From: Sacculina carcini
Lineage: Eukaryota > Arthropoda > Thecostraca > Sacculinidae
Assembly (NCBI GenBank): GCA_916048095.2
Contig: OU696571.1
Coordinates: forward strand, 6,766,001 to 6,830,000
DNA: 64,000 nucleotides
Reading direction: 5' to 3'
The translations under genes and the position numbers were made by a program. Shown piece by piece: positions 1-10,582 of the stretch (its first letter is position 1; every line of letters begins with the position of its first letter). The notes under the pieces are model-generated. The model was not told where the DNA came from and did no database searches. It saw only the letters and a list, made by a program, of their open reading frames with translations.

Positions 1-2498
1 CCTTCACTGAAACTTGTAGGGTCTGTTATGAAATTGCATTTGTTGTTTGAATAATCTCTTGCTGTCATATTATGAGTTCGCATTGATTTAATACGTCTTA
101 TTGGGGCCTTTATTTACTTGAGTGCTTATTCTGGTGTCATATTTTGTTGCAGTGGAAGTTGTATGGACCAATTACATTGTTTGTTGTGTTTTGTTCTGGG
201 AATGGCTTTGATAGCTGTTTGGTTTGTTAACACCACAGGTGATTAATTGGTTAAACTGATAAGCGCACGTTTATTTTCTGCTGCCTGTTGTTTTCAGCAA
301 TCTTTTAGCTTTCTCTTGTGTGCATCTGGTTTTGATGTTACTGTATATTGTGTGTATACGTGTTTGCTACATTGGATCCATTTTATTTATTCTTGCCGTT
401 GATTATTTGTGCTCGCATATGTGGTTATATGCGCTAAACGAAATATATTTTTGCTCGATTGGTCTTGTTGCTTTGTTAGTTAGTACACGAGTTAAACTGT
501 TTTACCTGGTGGTGGGCTTCATGTTGGTCAAACGGTGACGTGATTGATACGAGTGTCGAGAAAGTATTTCTGTACTGGTCGTGACTGCGAAAACCCGTGT
601 GGTGGCAGGACCTGCGGTGTGCCAGCCGGGGCTGTGAGGCTTTGCCCCCGCAAAATTACACGCGAACATAGCCTTCTCTACTGATGTGTTTAAATGCGTA
701 TGGTCAACAATCTATATATGGTCAATATGTGAATAAAGTACGCACACTAAAAACTATTGAAGTTCATTTAATTTAAAAATCACTACTCTGGGGGATGTGA
801 GGGTATATTTACTAACATCGCTGCCCTCTTCAATAATCAAACATCAGATTATCCAGTGGGCGTCCAAGTTCAAACTGTATTGTTAGTATAACACTTGTTC
901 AGCACCAACCAATCGGATTCTACTCAGATTAGTGTTGAACACAATGTGTGTGTGTATGTGTATGCTCGAATTCCGTCCATGAGAAGCAGGTCACAGCGAG
1001 CAGCGTGGCAGCTATGAGACCCCGCCTCTGAGCGGATAATACTTTCCATAGTGAAGGGGGACCTGTAGTCATTGTGGACATGGACATCTGCATTCCACTC
1101 TGCTAGCCCCGTGGCAGAACAAGATTTGATTTAGTAAGAAATGTTGATGCTTTGATTGTAAGGCGAGCTGTAAATCAGCCATGCATTCTCAGAAAACAGT
1201 CACTCAAGAGACACTTCGACAGACAACAATGAACTAAAAAATTGAAGAAGAATCTAAGGATGAACCAAGCCTGTGGTTCACTACAAATGACTCCTATGTG
1301 AATGCGCGTGTACACCTACGCACATTTAAAACGTGTGTAGGTAGCTTCGATTGGTACAGTCACCAATCGAAGCCAAATCGTTTTCCCTAAATATGCACAT
1401 GCTCACGCGTAGAAAAACAAACCACCAATCAACGATTTTATTCGGTTCAATTGCCAAACAAAACTCGTAAAAATAGTAAGAAATACAGGGCTGACAACAT
1501 AATAGATGAAAAGGAGGAAAAACGAAAACAGATGGAGCATGCAATGAACACATGTAGAAAAGACGCTCAGAACAAAATCCCCAAAAAACTCATGTTCGGG
1601 ACCTACAATACGACTACACCACAAACACAGTAATGCAAGGTTCAGTTCAGTTCAGAGTATTTGTTATAGCGCCTGTCATACACGGGCGCGCAGCAGCTAA
1701 ACAGTATGTACAAGCGGACAAAGCTAAACAGTTATTACAGAAACAATAAAAAGAACACATGAATGAATAAATATTACACGATTCAAATAACACAATGAAC
1801 ACATTTACACAATGAGAAGAACACATTGAAGGGTGATTGAAGAACACAATAACAGAGTACAATAAACATAATTAGACTAAAACATAGGTAAACACAAACA
1901 TACATGCATTAGCACCCACACACATATCAGAGAGAGGCAAAAGGAGTCAAGGCATGAGTCACGGGATCAAAGGAAATTTCGACAAGATGTTTACGTAGAG
2001 AAGAGGTAAAAGATCGATACGTGAGCGAGGAGGTGATATGAGAAGGGAGCGAGTTATATAATCGAGGACCGTAGAAGGTTCTCAAAAGTTATATTACTAA
2101 GACATTACTCACTGATTAATAACATTGTACACAAAGACAAATATCACTTAGATAATAACTCAACGCCTGCAGCTATTTTCCTGAACAGAGACCATTCCCA
2201 CAACAAAACAACAATGGAATTGGTCCTTACAACTTCCACTGCAACGAAAATAAGACACCATAATAAGCACTCAAGAAAATAAAGGCCCCAATAAGACTTA
2301 TTAAATCAATGTGAACTTAGAAGAAAGAGCAAGAAAGCAAGAAACTATTCAAACAACAAATGCAATTTCATAACAGATAATAACAAACCCTACACGTTTC
2401 AGTAAAGGAATTAATGTTCAGTGAAGGCATTAAATGCCTTAAACGCGTCGCAAACGTCAGGTCGCCATCCGTTCCAGGTCGCCATCCGTTCCGTCACA
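1..2498. mobile_element. TIR transposon copy A (Ginger-like ends, non-autonomous), right end present
   Basis: The first 230 bases recur in inverted orientation at about 2170-2440, so the sequence is bounded by inverted repeats of about 0.3 kb. By alignment with copy C (28999-43844), about 90 bases of the left tip lie before the window. The right tip ends CCGTCACA at 2498, followed by CCGT. No transposase ORF is visible, so it is non-autonomous. TGT...ACA tips with a 4-bp duplication (seen in copy C) resemble Ginger1-type cut-and-paste elements; that assignment is inference from ends only. The copy interrupts the Polinton capsid gene on its right. Its terminal tandem motif differs from that of copies B and C. 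The interior (about 250-1230) is shared with copy B. Confidence 0.75.
1643..2080 (-). mobile_element. 5'-truncated LINE 3' end inserted in copy A
   Basis: Copies B and C are continuous where copy A has about 440 extra bases, flanked on both sides by AAGGTT (1637-1642 and 2075-2080), a target-site duplication. Read on the minus strand the insert ends in ...TATAACAAATACT followed by TGAAC repeats, a tail typical of target-primed LINEs. No coding sequence remains. Fragments with a similar layout lie at 29312-29558 and 48428-48700. Confidence 0.65.
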
Positions 2499-2884
2499 CC
2501 GTCAAACAGTGATAGATACGATCTCATATATAAACCTTTTGTGAAATCGGGGCGATAGGGGTGCGTGGGGTACGGCTCGCCATTTATATAGAACTGAAGA
2601 CTGTTTAGATTGTAGTGGTGAAAATTCCATGGGTTTTTCTGTAGCGATCCATACTAAGCTTCAGTGCTTACAAGCCCCAGCAGAATTTGTCGCGGCACTT
2701 GTAAGGTGAAAATATTATTCAGCGTTCCACTCATGTTTCCTTTGGGGAGAGTGTATGTTTTCACAGGTGCTCGTGGAATAGGATATCGGGCTGGTGTTTT
2801 CGCCAACTGTCTGTGAAAATTCACCCACATTGAGTCGGAAAGCGTGATTTTCTCGACATGCACACACAGTTCGACAATTTCAAT
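2499..2884 (-). pseudogene. Polinton major capsid protein, C-terminal part
   Basis: This is the C-terminal half of the double-jelly-roll major capsid protein of Polintons (the F54H12.2-like family). Conserved stretches are visible on the minus strand: a KTYTLPKG segment, a PRQILLGLV segment and a PWNFHHYNLN segment, ending in SYLSLF. The reading frame continues directly from the N-terminal part at 6536 across the inserted LINE. One in-frame TAG at 2654-2656 breaks it, and copy A of the TIR transposon cuts it off just after LFDG. It would have built the icosahedral shell of the virus-like form of the element. As it stands it cannot encode a full protein. Confidence 0.8.
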
Positions 2885-4235
2885 CATGTTCAAAAACGAT
2901 TTTCAAATATACTTTTCGCCAACATCAGGGGCTTGTATAAGAACATCAGAGATTTGACAGCAGCCAGTCGCTCCAAGGACATCGTTATCTGTGCCGAAAC
3001 GCTTGTGTCCGATTATCGGGACCAATCTGAGCTCTTGATGCCAGGTTTCAGTAAGCCATTGCTAATCAAACGTGACTCAAAAAACAGGCGGCGTGGCATG
3101 GCAGTGTACGTAAGCAAAGGCTTTTCAGCAACGAGAATTACAGCGCACGACTGCACTTGTCATGAATTTATGCTGCTGCGTGTCAACACCGCCTTGATGA
3201 ATTTTTACATCTTTGGAGCCTACCGAAATCCAGACAGTAACGACTCTATCTACGAATGTCTCTTGTCAGCCATGTCAACAATTCAGGAGAAGGACACCAA
3301 GTCAGCATTTGTATTTGTGGGAGACATGAACGCCCATCACCGTGAGTGGCTCTTGTCGACATCTACAGACGCTCATGGTAGAGCAGCATATGATTTCTGC
3401 AAGATTTCTGGCTGCTCCCAAATGGTGTCCGGTCCCACACATCAAGCGGGAAACTGTTTGGACTTGGTTATGACAGACGTCTCAGATATCGTGAGTGTAA
3501 ACGTGGAAGCTCCAATAGGAAGTTCAGATCACTCGTCGCTGTCCGTGAAGTTGACATTGAGACAGAAGGTTTCTCCTTACACGATTTCAAGGCTCGTGCA
3601 CATGAAGAACAATGTTGACTGGGTGAAGGTGAATGATGAATTGAAAGCAATTAAAGTTTCAAATCTGCAGCAGAAGGAATGCCCCATCGATGCATTGAAC
3701 AAATACATTACCGATGTCATCTCAAGGAGAGTGCCTACTAAAAAACTACGTTTTCGCTCTGATGACAAAGCCTGGTTCACCAACGAATGTCGCAGCGCAC
3801 GTGAATCCAAGCAGGAGGCTTACCACAAGTGGCTCCAATCACGCTCAGCCGATTCATGGAATGTCTACACTGAGGCCAGACGGCATGCTGAGCATGTGTA
3901 TTCAGAAGCGGAAACACGTCACTCAAAGAAACTTGCTGAAAAGCTAACATCTGCCAATGACGCCCACAAATGGTGGTCAACGTTGAAATCGTCAGTGTTT
4001 GGACATGACCTGTCTGTCCCTCCTTTATTTTCAGCGAACGGTGAGCTCAAAATCAACCCAACAGATAAGGCAGAGTTGCTTATGGATTACTTCAATACCA
4101 AGCAATGTCAAGGGTCCATTCCGTCTGACGATTCATCTGTCCTCGCCCCGAAAATCAAAGGCATTGCCTTCCGATCAAAAGAAGTGGCGAATCTCATGAA
4201 AGACCTTGATGCCCACGGAGGAACAGACCCTCTGA
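2885..4235 (+). pseudogene. LINE endonuclease (exo/endo/phosphatase fold) and linker
   Basis: The open frame encodes an APE-like endonuclease that would nick the target DNA. Visible hallmarks in order are an N-terminal NIRGLYKN segment, a CAETLV segment (the metal-binding glutamate), the GDMNAHH motif and the C-terminal SDHSSLSV motif. A linker rich in charged residues follows up to the RT. The frame is lost at about 4236, where the reverse transcriptase continues in another frame, so a single-base indel is inferred. No ORF1 is present upstream. Confidence 0.8.
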
Positions 4236-5677
4236 ATGTTTCCGCTATTTTTCAAGAACACGGCAGATACTCTAGCTCCGAAGCTCAGTGCTCTTTGCAG
4301 GCGCTTGATGAAGACTGGTTCGTTTCCATCATGTTGGCGGGTTGCGAACATCACGCCCATACCAAAAGGAACCAATTCAGCTGATGTTGCAAACTACCGG
4401 CCAATATCAATTACGCCGATTCTGTCCAAAATATTCGAGCACTTGATATCTTCCAGACTGTCCAAGTACCTGGAGAGCAACAATCTGCTGTCGGAAAACC
4501 AATTTGCATACCGCAAAAAACTCAGCACGACTGACGCTCTGCTTACTATCACGCACGAGCTCCAGCAAGTGCTAGACAAAGGCAGTGAAGCCTGGATTGT
4601 GCAGTTGGATTTCTCGGCAGCATTTGACCGTGTGAGCCACCAGGGCTTGTTGCAAAAACTGAGAAACATTGGAGTCGGCGGCCGTTTGCTAAGTGTTTTG
4701 CAACAATTTCTATCCAATCGCGTACAACGTGTTGCCATCGATGGAGCATACAGTGGCTGGCAGAGCATTGTGTCCGGTGTCCCGCAGGGAAGTGTGTTGG
4801 GTCCTATTTTGTTCAACATTTACACCGCTGACCTGTACACAACCACACGCAACCCTGTATATGGATATGCTGATGATATCACCTTGATGGCTGTAATTTC
4901 ATCTCCTTCGGACAGACCACAGGTGCGTCAAAGGGTCAACGACGATCTCAGCAGCGTCCTGAAGTGGTGTGAGAGGTAGAATATGATGCTGAACACTTCG
5001 AAATCTAAATGCTTGTTGGTTTCTAGGTCACGTACCGTTCAGCCTTCACATGGAGCTATCCTCATAAATGACGCCCAACTCAACGTGTGTGATGAGCTCA
5101 AAATATTGGGAGTACATGTAGACTCAAAGCTGACGTTTGAGAGTCACATTCGGAAGCTAGTTTGTTCGGCATCGCGGAAACTGGGAATTATAAGAAAGGC
5201 ATATCGGATGTTCGGTAGCAGCACAATCTCAAAAGTTGTTTTCGCTGTTTCATTTTGCCAATTCTGGAGTACTGCGCCCCCGTGTGGTCTTCTGCTGCGG
5301 ATTGTCACCTCAATCTCATCAACAGAGTTGTTAGAACTTGCAAGTTCCTCTGTGGTGACTTGGTTCTTGGTGATCTTTGCCATCGTCGAAAGGTCAGCAG
5401 CGTGTGCATGCTGTACAAGATCAAGCACAACGACCATCATCCGATGAGCAAGTCAATTCCTGATGATTTCGTGGCAGCAAGAAGCACACGGTTTACATCC
5501 AAACAGCATTCCCAGTGCATGGCTCCAATTCGTTGTCGTACAAAACAATTCCAACGTTGCTTTCTTCCGGCCACTGTGTCTACTTGGAACACGTTGAAGG
5601 AGGAGGCTTTCTCGCAGAACAATTTGAACAAATTCAAGGCCAAAGTAAATGAAATGCTACTGAAAGAGCGGAATTGA
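4236..5677 (+). pseudogene. LINE reverse transcriptase
   Basis: The RT domain shows PISITPILSKIFE, NQFAYRK, a QLDFSAAFDRVSH motif A with its aspartate, GVPQGSVLGPILFN (motif B) and YADD (motif C). The frame is broken by a TAG at 4977-4979, where a tryptophan codon is expected, and by a frameshift near 5250, after which the C-terminal thumb region (ILEYCAPVWSS) continues to 5677. The catalytic residues survive but the ORF cannot be translated intact. Confidence 0.85.
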
Positions 5678-5689
5678 CTGTTGAGTCTT

Positions 5690-6380
5690 ATTAATTGTAT
5701 ATTTATTCATATTTATTGTTATTTATTCATGCTTATTGTTATTTATTCATGCTTATTGTTATTTATTCATGTTTATTGTTATTTATTTTCTATTTATTTA
5801 TATTTATTCCTATTTTACTCTCTATTTATTACTATTTATTATTGGTTGTTGTTATTTATTAAATTATACTTTTACTCAGTGTTGGCTGTTGTTGTTTATT
5901 GAATCATATTTATTGTTGTTGCTGTTTATTGAGTCATATTTATTGTTGTTGTTGTTTATTGAATCATATTTATTGTTGTTGCTGTTTATTGAATCATATT
6001 TATTGTTGTTGTTGTTTATTGAATCATATTTATTGCTGTTGCTGTTTATTGAATCATATTTATTGTTGTTGTTGTTTATTGAATCATATTTATTGGTGTT
6101 ATTGTTTATTGAATCATATTTATTTGTGTTGTTGTTACTTATTGAATCATATTTATATTTATTGTTGGATGTTTCTTATTGAATCATATGTATTGTTCTT
6201 GATTGTTATTTATTACTTATTTATTAGTATTTATTCTTATTTATTGATGGCTGTTATTTACTAAATCACATATTTATTGTTGATTGTTATTATTTATTGA
6301 GGAACGTGGGCGGTGTGACATTATGGATTGTTATCGGATGATGGTTTATTATTTATTGTTATTTATTTATTATTTTCTTT
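5690..6380. repeat. LINE 3' region: TTTAT-rich simple repeats and a 30-bp minisatellite
   Basis: After the RT stop, TATTTATT-type repeats lead into about nine tandem copies of a 30-bp unit (roughly 5881-6150) built around TTTATTGAATCATATT and GTTGTTG. Sixty-base blocks line up exactly two units apart. Because 30 is a multiple of 3 the array is open in several frames and gives long periodic ORFs; I do not regard these as genes. The array lies inside the LINE 3' UTR. Confidence 0.8.
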
Positions 6381-6535
6381 CCAACTCTCTTTCTAGACTT
6401 TTTTCTCTTCGAACTCTCTTTCTCTCTTAATCTTTTGGGCGCTTCCGGTACATGGGGCCACCTTAGGGTGGTAATAGTGCTAGCACTCTTCCCATGCTAC
6501 TGGATTTGCCTGTAATTAATAATAATAATAATAAT

Positions 6536-7174
6536 GTATTCTCCCTCGGCACCGAGTAGAGCAGACTGATCAGAGTTTCTAATCAGTTTGAGTTTTTCCG
6601 GAACTGTACCGGGCAATATACGACATTGATGGTTGGTATCCAACTGTAGCGGTATACAAAAATAAAAAACTTTGCTTCCAGCCACCCATTGTTTGCGTTC
6701 GTTAAAACCAATGTTCAAAAGTTTAGTATCATTCAAGTGTCCGGCTGTATCTTTACGCCAAAAACCCGACCGTAAATGACCGTTTTTAGCGTTCTGGTTA
6801 TACGACAACAACGTCTCAAGATAGGCGCGATAGCCATAGAGTGCGCTGGAATCCGATACAATAGTATCACCAATCTGGTAGTCAATCTGTTTGAAGAGAG
6901 CATGTGGTAGCAGATTGACAACGCTCACATTGGCGCCGTCGACGAGTTCGCTGCCGTCACGATTGACAACACGTGCTTTGCCATAAAGCTTGGTTATTGA
7001 TGGACGCGTAGACGCCTTGCAGAGCGCAGGTAAGTGAAATTCAAACGGACCTTCACTACTTAGTCGACTCAACGGGTAAAATACATGGGTTTTGGACGAT
7101 TTTACACTGGTTTCAAGCACTGGTCGAGAGAATACGTCGGTTATTTCACAAGCGCATTCGTCTACGTTTTGCAT
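6536..7174 (-). pseudogene. Polinton major capsid protein, N-terminal part
   Basis: This is the N-terminal half (213 codons) of the Polinton/Maverick major capsid protein. I place the start at the ATG at 7174 (MQNVDECACE), not at a longer upstream extension, because the CxC-x-ITDVF region is where family members begin. Recognisable family stretches are PFEFHLPA, the LFKQIDYQIGD region, GYRAYLETLLSYN and FWRKDTAG. It overlaps the end of the upstream small virion gene by about 29 bases, as in compact viral gene blocks. The frame is open until the LINE insertion at 6535 and resumes at 2884. Confidence 0.85.
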
Positions 7175-7535
7175 TGTCAAAGATATCGCGTTCCTGAAGA
7201 CGCCGTTGACCAACACCTTTTCTTTTTGTCGGTCGTCGAGAGACTGATTGGTTCGTCGCACGATTTAAACTATTTATACTGGTTCGAAGAAGACGTTTAG
7301 CTTCGTGTCGAGAGCGATTTCGGACGGCTTGACTTGCAGTTTCTCCGTCGAGAACGTCTTGCAGTGTGCGTACGCCCGTCTTCAAGACGGATTTGGCCAG
7401 ATATTTTGTCAGAGGTTGTTTGGCAACAGTTTTGACGGCGGGTATCACCACTCTCATTAAGTCTCTGAAAATACTCCCAAGTCCGCTGCCACGTTGTATC
7501 ATTGGACCTCGAAATATCAACTGAGAATTTGTCAT
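7146..7535 (-). CDS. Polinton small basic virion protein (pX/pVI-like)
   Basis: A 129-residue basic protein with an intact frame. The N-terminus has a RGSGLGSIFRDL segment followed by a predicted amphipathic helix (residues about 20-60). The C-terminus is rich in Arg and Lys (KRRRMRL end). Small proteins of this kind, with a glycine-rich start and amphipathic helix, sit next to the capsid gene in Polintons and adintoviruses and have been compared with adenovirus core or membrane-lytic proteins. Its ATG overlaps the TGA of the upstream gene (ATGA), and its 3' end overlaps the capsid start. The functional assignment rests on position and composition. Confidence 0.55.
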   Translation of the reverse strand: MTNSQLIFRGPMIQRGSGLGSIFRDLMRVVIPAVKTVAKQPLTKYLAKSVLKTGVRTLQDVLDGETASQAVRNRSRHEAKRLLRTSINSLNRATNQSVSRRPTKRKGVGQRRLQERDIFDNAKRRRMRL

Positions 7536-8257
7536 TGTTGTTTTTGAATAAAATGTAGTGTCAGGTACGAACGGCCGTGGTGAAATGGAACCAATTGCAC
7601 ATCGCTCTGTCTTATATGCACTCCCAGATCAGTGATGAACTCATCTTCCAGCGGTACATACTGAATTTGATTGAATGTTCGATGAATTTGAGGTGATTGC
7701 ATATCGTTCGTGTACGGACTGACAACACGTAATACCGGAGCCATAGTATCACCAACCATCTGCGCCTGCAGCTTGTCCATGTAGATATACAAAAATGTTG
7801 GGTTGAGTCGACTTACATCCATCACATTCGACGAACGTGTATGTTTTGCAATAACAACGCGACTATCTGACTCTATGTGGCTGGTGAATACGAGAGCCCT
7901 AGCTATTTTGGTGTTTACTGATACGTCAGTGTCCCCACACCATACATGTCCACCAGTATCCAGAGTGAGCTCTTGTCTACCGCAAACATAGTCGAAATTT
8001 TCCAGCAGTACCTGATTGGACATGTAGTGCCCTGTGATGAGCTGGAATGTCTCACCATCAATCTCGAATTCATTCATACGATTTTCTACATTCAACCAGC
8101 GAGCGGAAAATGTGATTTCGGCCAGTCCAGCAGTCCACGAACGGTCTAGATTCAGTGGCGCCGGTAACCGAACACGAAATTGAGATGCAGTGTTTCCAGG
8201 ATAAAGGTGTAGACAACTCGAACTGTCCAACGACACATAGAAGCATTGGCTGGACAT
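7532..8257 (-). CDS. Polinton minor capsid (penton-like) protein
   Basis: A frame of about 241 residues starting at the ATG at 8257 (MSSQCFYVSL). It has the plan of the Polinton minor capsid protein: an N-terminal FYVSLDS segment, YPGNTASQF, a WTAGLAEI segment, and a C-terminal VPFHHGRSYLTLHF segment, fitting a single jelly-roll penton. It ends with an ATGA overlap onto the next gene. The frame is also open upstream without a stop into the preceding paralogue (see 8258-8903), so the translated unit could be longer. It would occupy capsid vertices in the virus-like particle. Confidence 0.6.
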   Translation of the reverse strand: MSSQCFYVSLDSSSCLHLYPGNTASQFRVRLPAPLNLDRSWTAGLAEITFSARWLNVENRMNEFEIDGETFQLITGHYMSNQVLLENFDYVCGRQELTLDTGGHVWCGDTDVSVNTKIARALVFTSHIESDSRVVIAKHTRSSNVMDVSRLNPTFLYIYMDKLQAQMVGDTMAPVLRVVSPYTNDMQSPQIHRTFNQIQYVPLEDEFITDLGVHIRQSDVQLVPFHHGRSYLTLHFIQKQQ

Positions 8258-8903
8258 TTTTCGAAAATGCAGCGTCAAAATTAGACCCGGGCCGGCAGTG
8301 AAAGAGAATTTCTTACGAGACTCGTCAAGGATTCTCACCTGAACAGTAGATATATTGGAATGTGACAAAGGTTTATAATACATTTGATTAAATACCAATT
8401 CTTGAATCGGAGAGGTGTCACACACATGTATTTGACGGAGTTGTGGCTGCAGTGAACGATTGACAATTTGTGCAGCTACAAGATCTGTTTCGATAGTCAA
8501 CAATTGAGTCGAGGCCGGGTCCAACGGAAACGATGTGGACATGAGCATAGTGATATCGCTGGCGTCAAACACACCATAATGTGCATAGCGATATTGTCGT
8601 TTCGAGTGTGCTATCGATCCGTTGACATGCAATAGTCGGGAAAATTATTCGCTTATGTGCAACACAATGTTTTTAGCCTCCAGCCATAAATGATTGTCTC
8701 GTGATACTTTTACTTTCACATGATCACTATTCACATGCATTTGTAGCGCCGAAATGAATGTATCGGCAGTATACTTGCCAGCATACACTGTTGAGGATTT
8801 ATTGAGATCGCCCGTATTTGGACTGTACTCTGAAAATAGTATTTCTTTGTTGAGGGTCAGCCAGTTGGTGGGCAGTAAAACAGAGTGTAAGGCCACTTGT
8901 CAT
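8258..8903 (-). pseudogene. Second penton-like paralogue, 5'-damaged
   Basis: Its C-terminus (a YYKPLSHSNI region, then VQVRILDES and GPGLILTLHF) mirrors the C-terminus of the downstream minor capsid protein, so this is a tandem paralogue. It carries an in-frame TAA at 8645-8647. The N-terminus is unclear: the ATG at 8903 is in a different frame from the conserved region, and only about 30 bases further on the Polinton sequence gives way to TIR copy B. No stop separates it from the downstream MSSQ start, so the two are joined in one frame. Confidence 0.55.
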
Positions 8904-10371
8904 TGTTGTGTATCTAGACATAAAGGCTGAGCGAGACTGATGAGCGCACGTTTATTTTCTGCTGCCTGTTGTTTTCGGCAATCTTTTAGCTTTCTCTTGT
9001 GTGCTTGTTCTGGTGTTGATGTTTCTGTATATTGTGTGTGTATACGTGTTTGCTACATTGGATTCATTCTATTTATTCTTGCCGTTGATTATTTTTGCTC
9101 GCATATGTGGTTATATGCGCTGAACGAAATATATTATTGCTTGATTGGTCTTGTTGCTTTGTTGGTTAGTACACGAGTTAAACTGTTTTACCTGGTGGTG
9201 GGCTTTATGTTGGTCAAACGGTGACGTGATTGATACGAGTGCCGAGAAAGTATTTCTGTGCTGGCCGTGACTGCGAAAACCCGTGTGGCGGCCGGACCTG
9301 CGGTGTGCCAGCCGGAGCCGTGAGGATTTGCCCCCGCAAAATTACACGCGAACATAGCCTTCTCTACTGATGTGTTTAAATGCGTATGGTCAACAATCTA
9401 TATATGGTCAATATGTGGATAAAGTAGGCTACGCACACTAAAAACTATTGAAGTTCCTTTAATTTAAAATCACTACTCTGGGGGATGTGAGGGTATATTT
9501 ACAAACATCGCTGCCCTCTTCAATAATCAAACATCAGATTCTCCAAGGGCGTCCAAGTTCAAACTGTATGGTTAGTATAACACGTGTTCAGCATCAACCA
9601 ATCTTATTCTACTCGGATTCGTGTTGAACACAATAAGTGTGTGTGTGTGTGTATGCTCGAATTCCGTTAATGAGAAGCAGGTCACAGCGAGCAGCGTGGC
9701 AGCTATGAGACCCCGCCTCTGAGCGGATAATACTTTCCATGGTGAAGGGGGACCTGTAGTCATTGTGGACATGGACATATGCATTCCACTCTGCTAGCCC
9801 CGTGGCAGAACAAGATTTGATTTAGTAAGAAATGTTGATGCTTTGATTGTAAGGCGAGCTGTAAATCAGCCATGCATTGTCAGAAAACAGTCACTCAAGA
9901 GACACTTCGACAGTCAACAATAAATGTCAACAAATGACCCCTATGTGAATGCGCGTGTACACCTACACACATTTAAAACGTGTGTAGGTAGCTTCGATTG
10001 GTACAGTCACCGATCGAAAAATGCTCACGTGTAGAAAAACAAACAACCGATCAGCGATTTTATTCGGTTTAATTGCCAAACAAAACTCGTAATAAGTCAG
10101 AAATACAGGGCTGATAACATAAGAGATGAAAAGGAGGAAAAACGAAAACAGATGGAGCTTGAAATGAACACATGTGGAGAACATGCTCAAAACTAAATTC
10201 CCAAGAAATTTCAAAACGAAATTCCCAAGAATTGTTTGGGGCCTACAATACGACTACGCCACAAACACAGTAATGCAAGGTTCCTCAAAAGTTATATTCC
10301 TAAGAAATTACTCACTAAAAATAACATTGTACACAAACACAAATATCACCTAGATAATAGCTCAACATCTG

Positions 10372-10564
10372 TGTGTTGTCATACACTTTTATAATAAAGA
10401 CGGATGACAATACGGTGTTTATCTTCCACACGAAACATCAAAATAACCAGAACAAACAATTAGTCACCAACCCCGAAACATCCGAAAACACACTCCGCTT
10501 TCGTCTCCCCCTCGCCACCAATATCTACATCGTGGCTAATCACAGAGTTGCCAACCACCATACA
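10372..10564 (-). repeat. Gypsy 1 3' LTR
   Basis: 193 bp, beginning TGTATGG and ending ACAACACA on the minus strand. It is nearly identical to 15053-15245. The polypurine tract (AACTAGGGGGAGG on the minus strand, 10565-10577) abuts it inside the element. Confidence 0.9.
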
Positions 10565-10582
10565 CCTCCCCCTAGTTTCTAA

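Larger units (their letters stand above)
2885..6535 (+). mobile_element. APE-type non-LTR retrotransposon (LINE) inserted in the capsid gene
   Basis: A plus-strand LINE lies between codons of the capsid gene, which resumes in the same frame at 6536. It carries an apurinic-type endonuclease, then a reverse transcriptase, a 3' region with simple and 30-bp repeats, and an (AAT)n tail at about 6515-6535. It is probably 5'-truncated, because the endonuclease starts almost at the left junction with no ORF1 or 5' UTR. No clear target duplication can be separated from the AAT tail. The coding region has two frameshifts and one stop, so it is inactive. There is no RNase H domain, unlike the LINE at 22801-28604. 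Confidence 0.85.

Noticed and set aside
5681-6264. Leu/Ile/Tyr- and Cys-rich ORFs of 121-148 codons
   Set aside because: They are frames through a 30-bp minisatellite and TTTAT repeats; the periodic peptide is a by-product.
320-9224. Hydrophobic ORF of about 70 codons shared by TIR copies A (320-538) and B (8940-9224)
   Set aside because: The copies are related repeats. The visible differences change amino acids, giving no sign of coding constraint, and copy C lacks the region.
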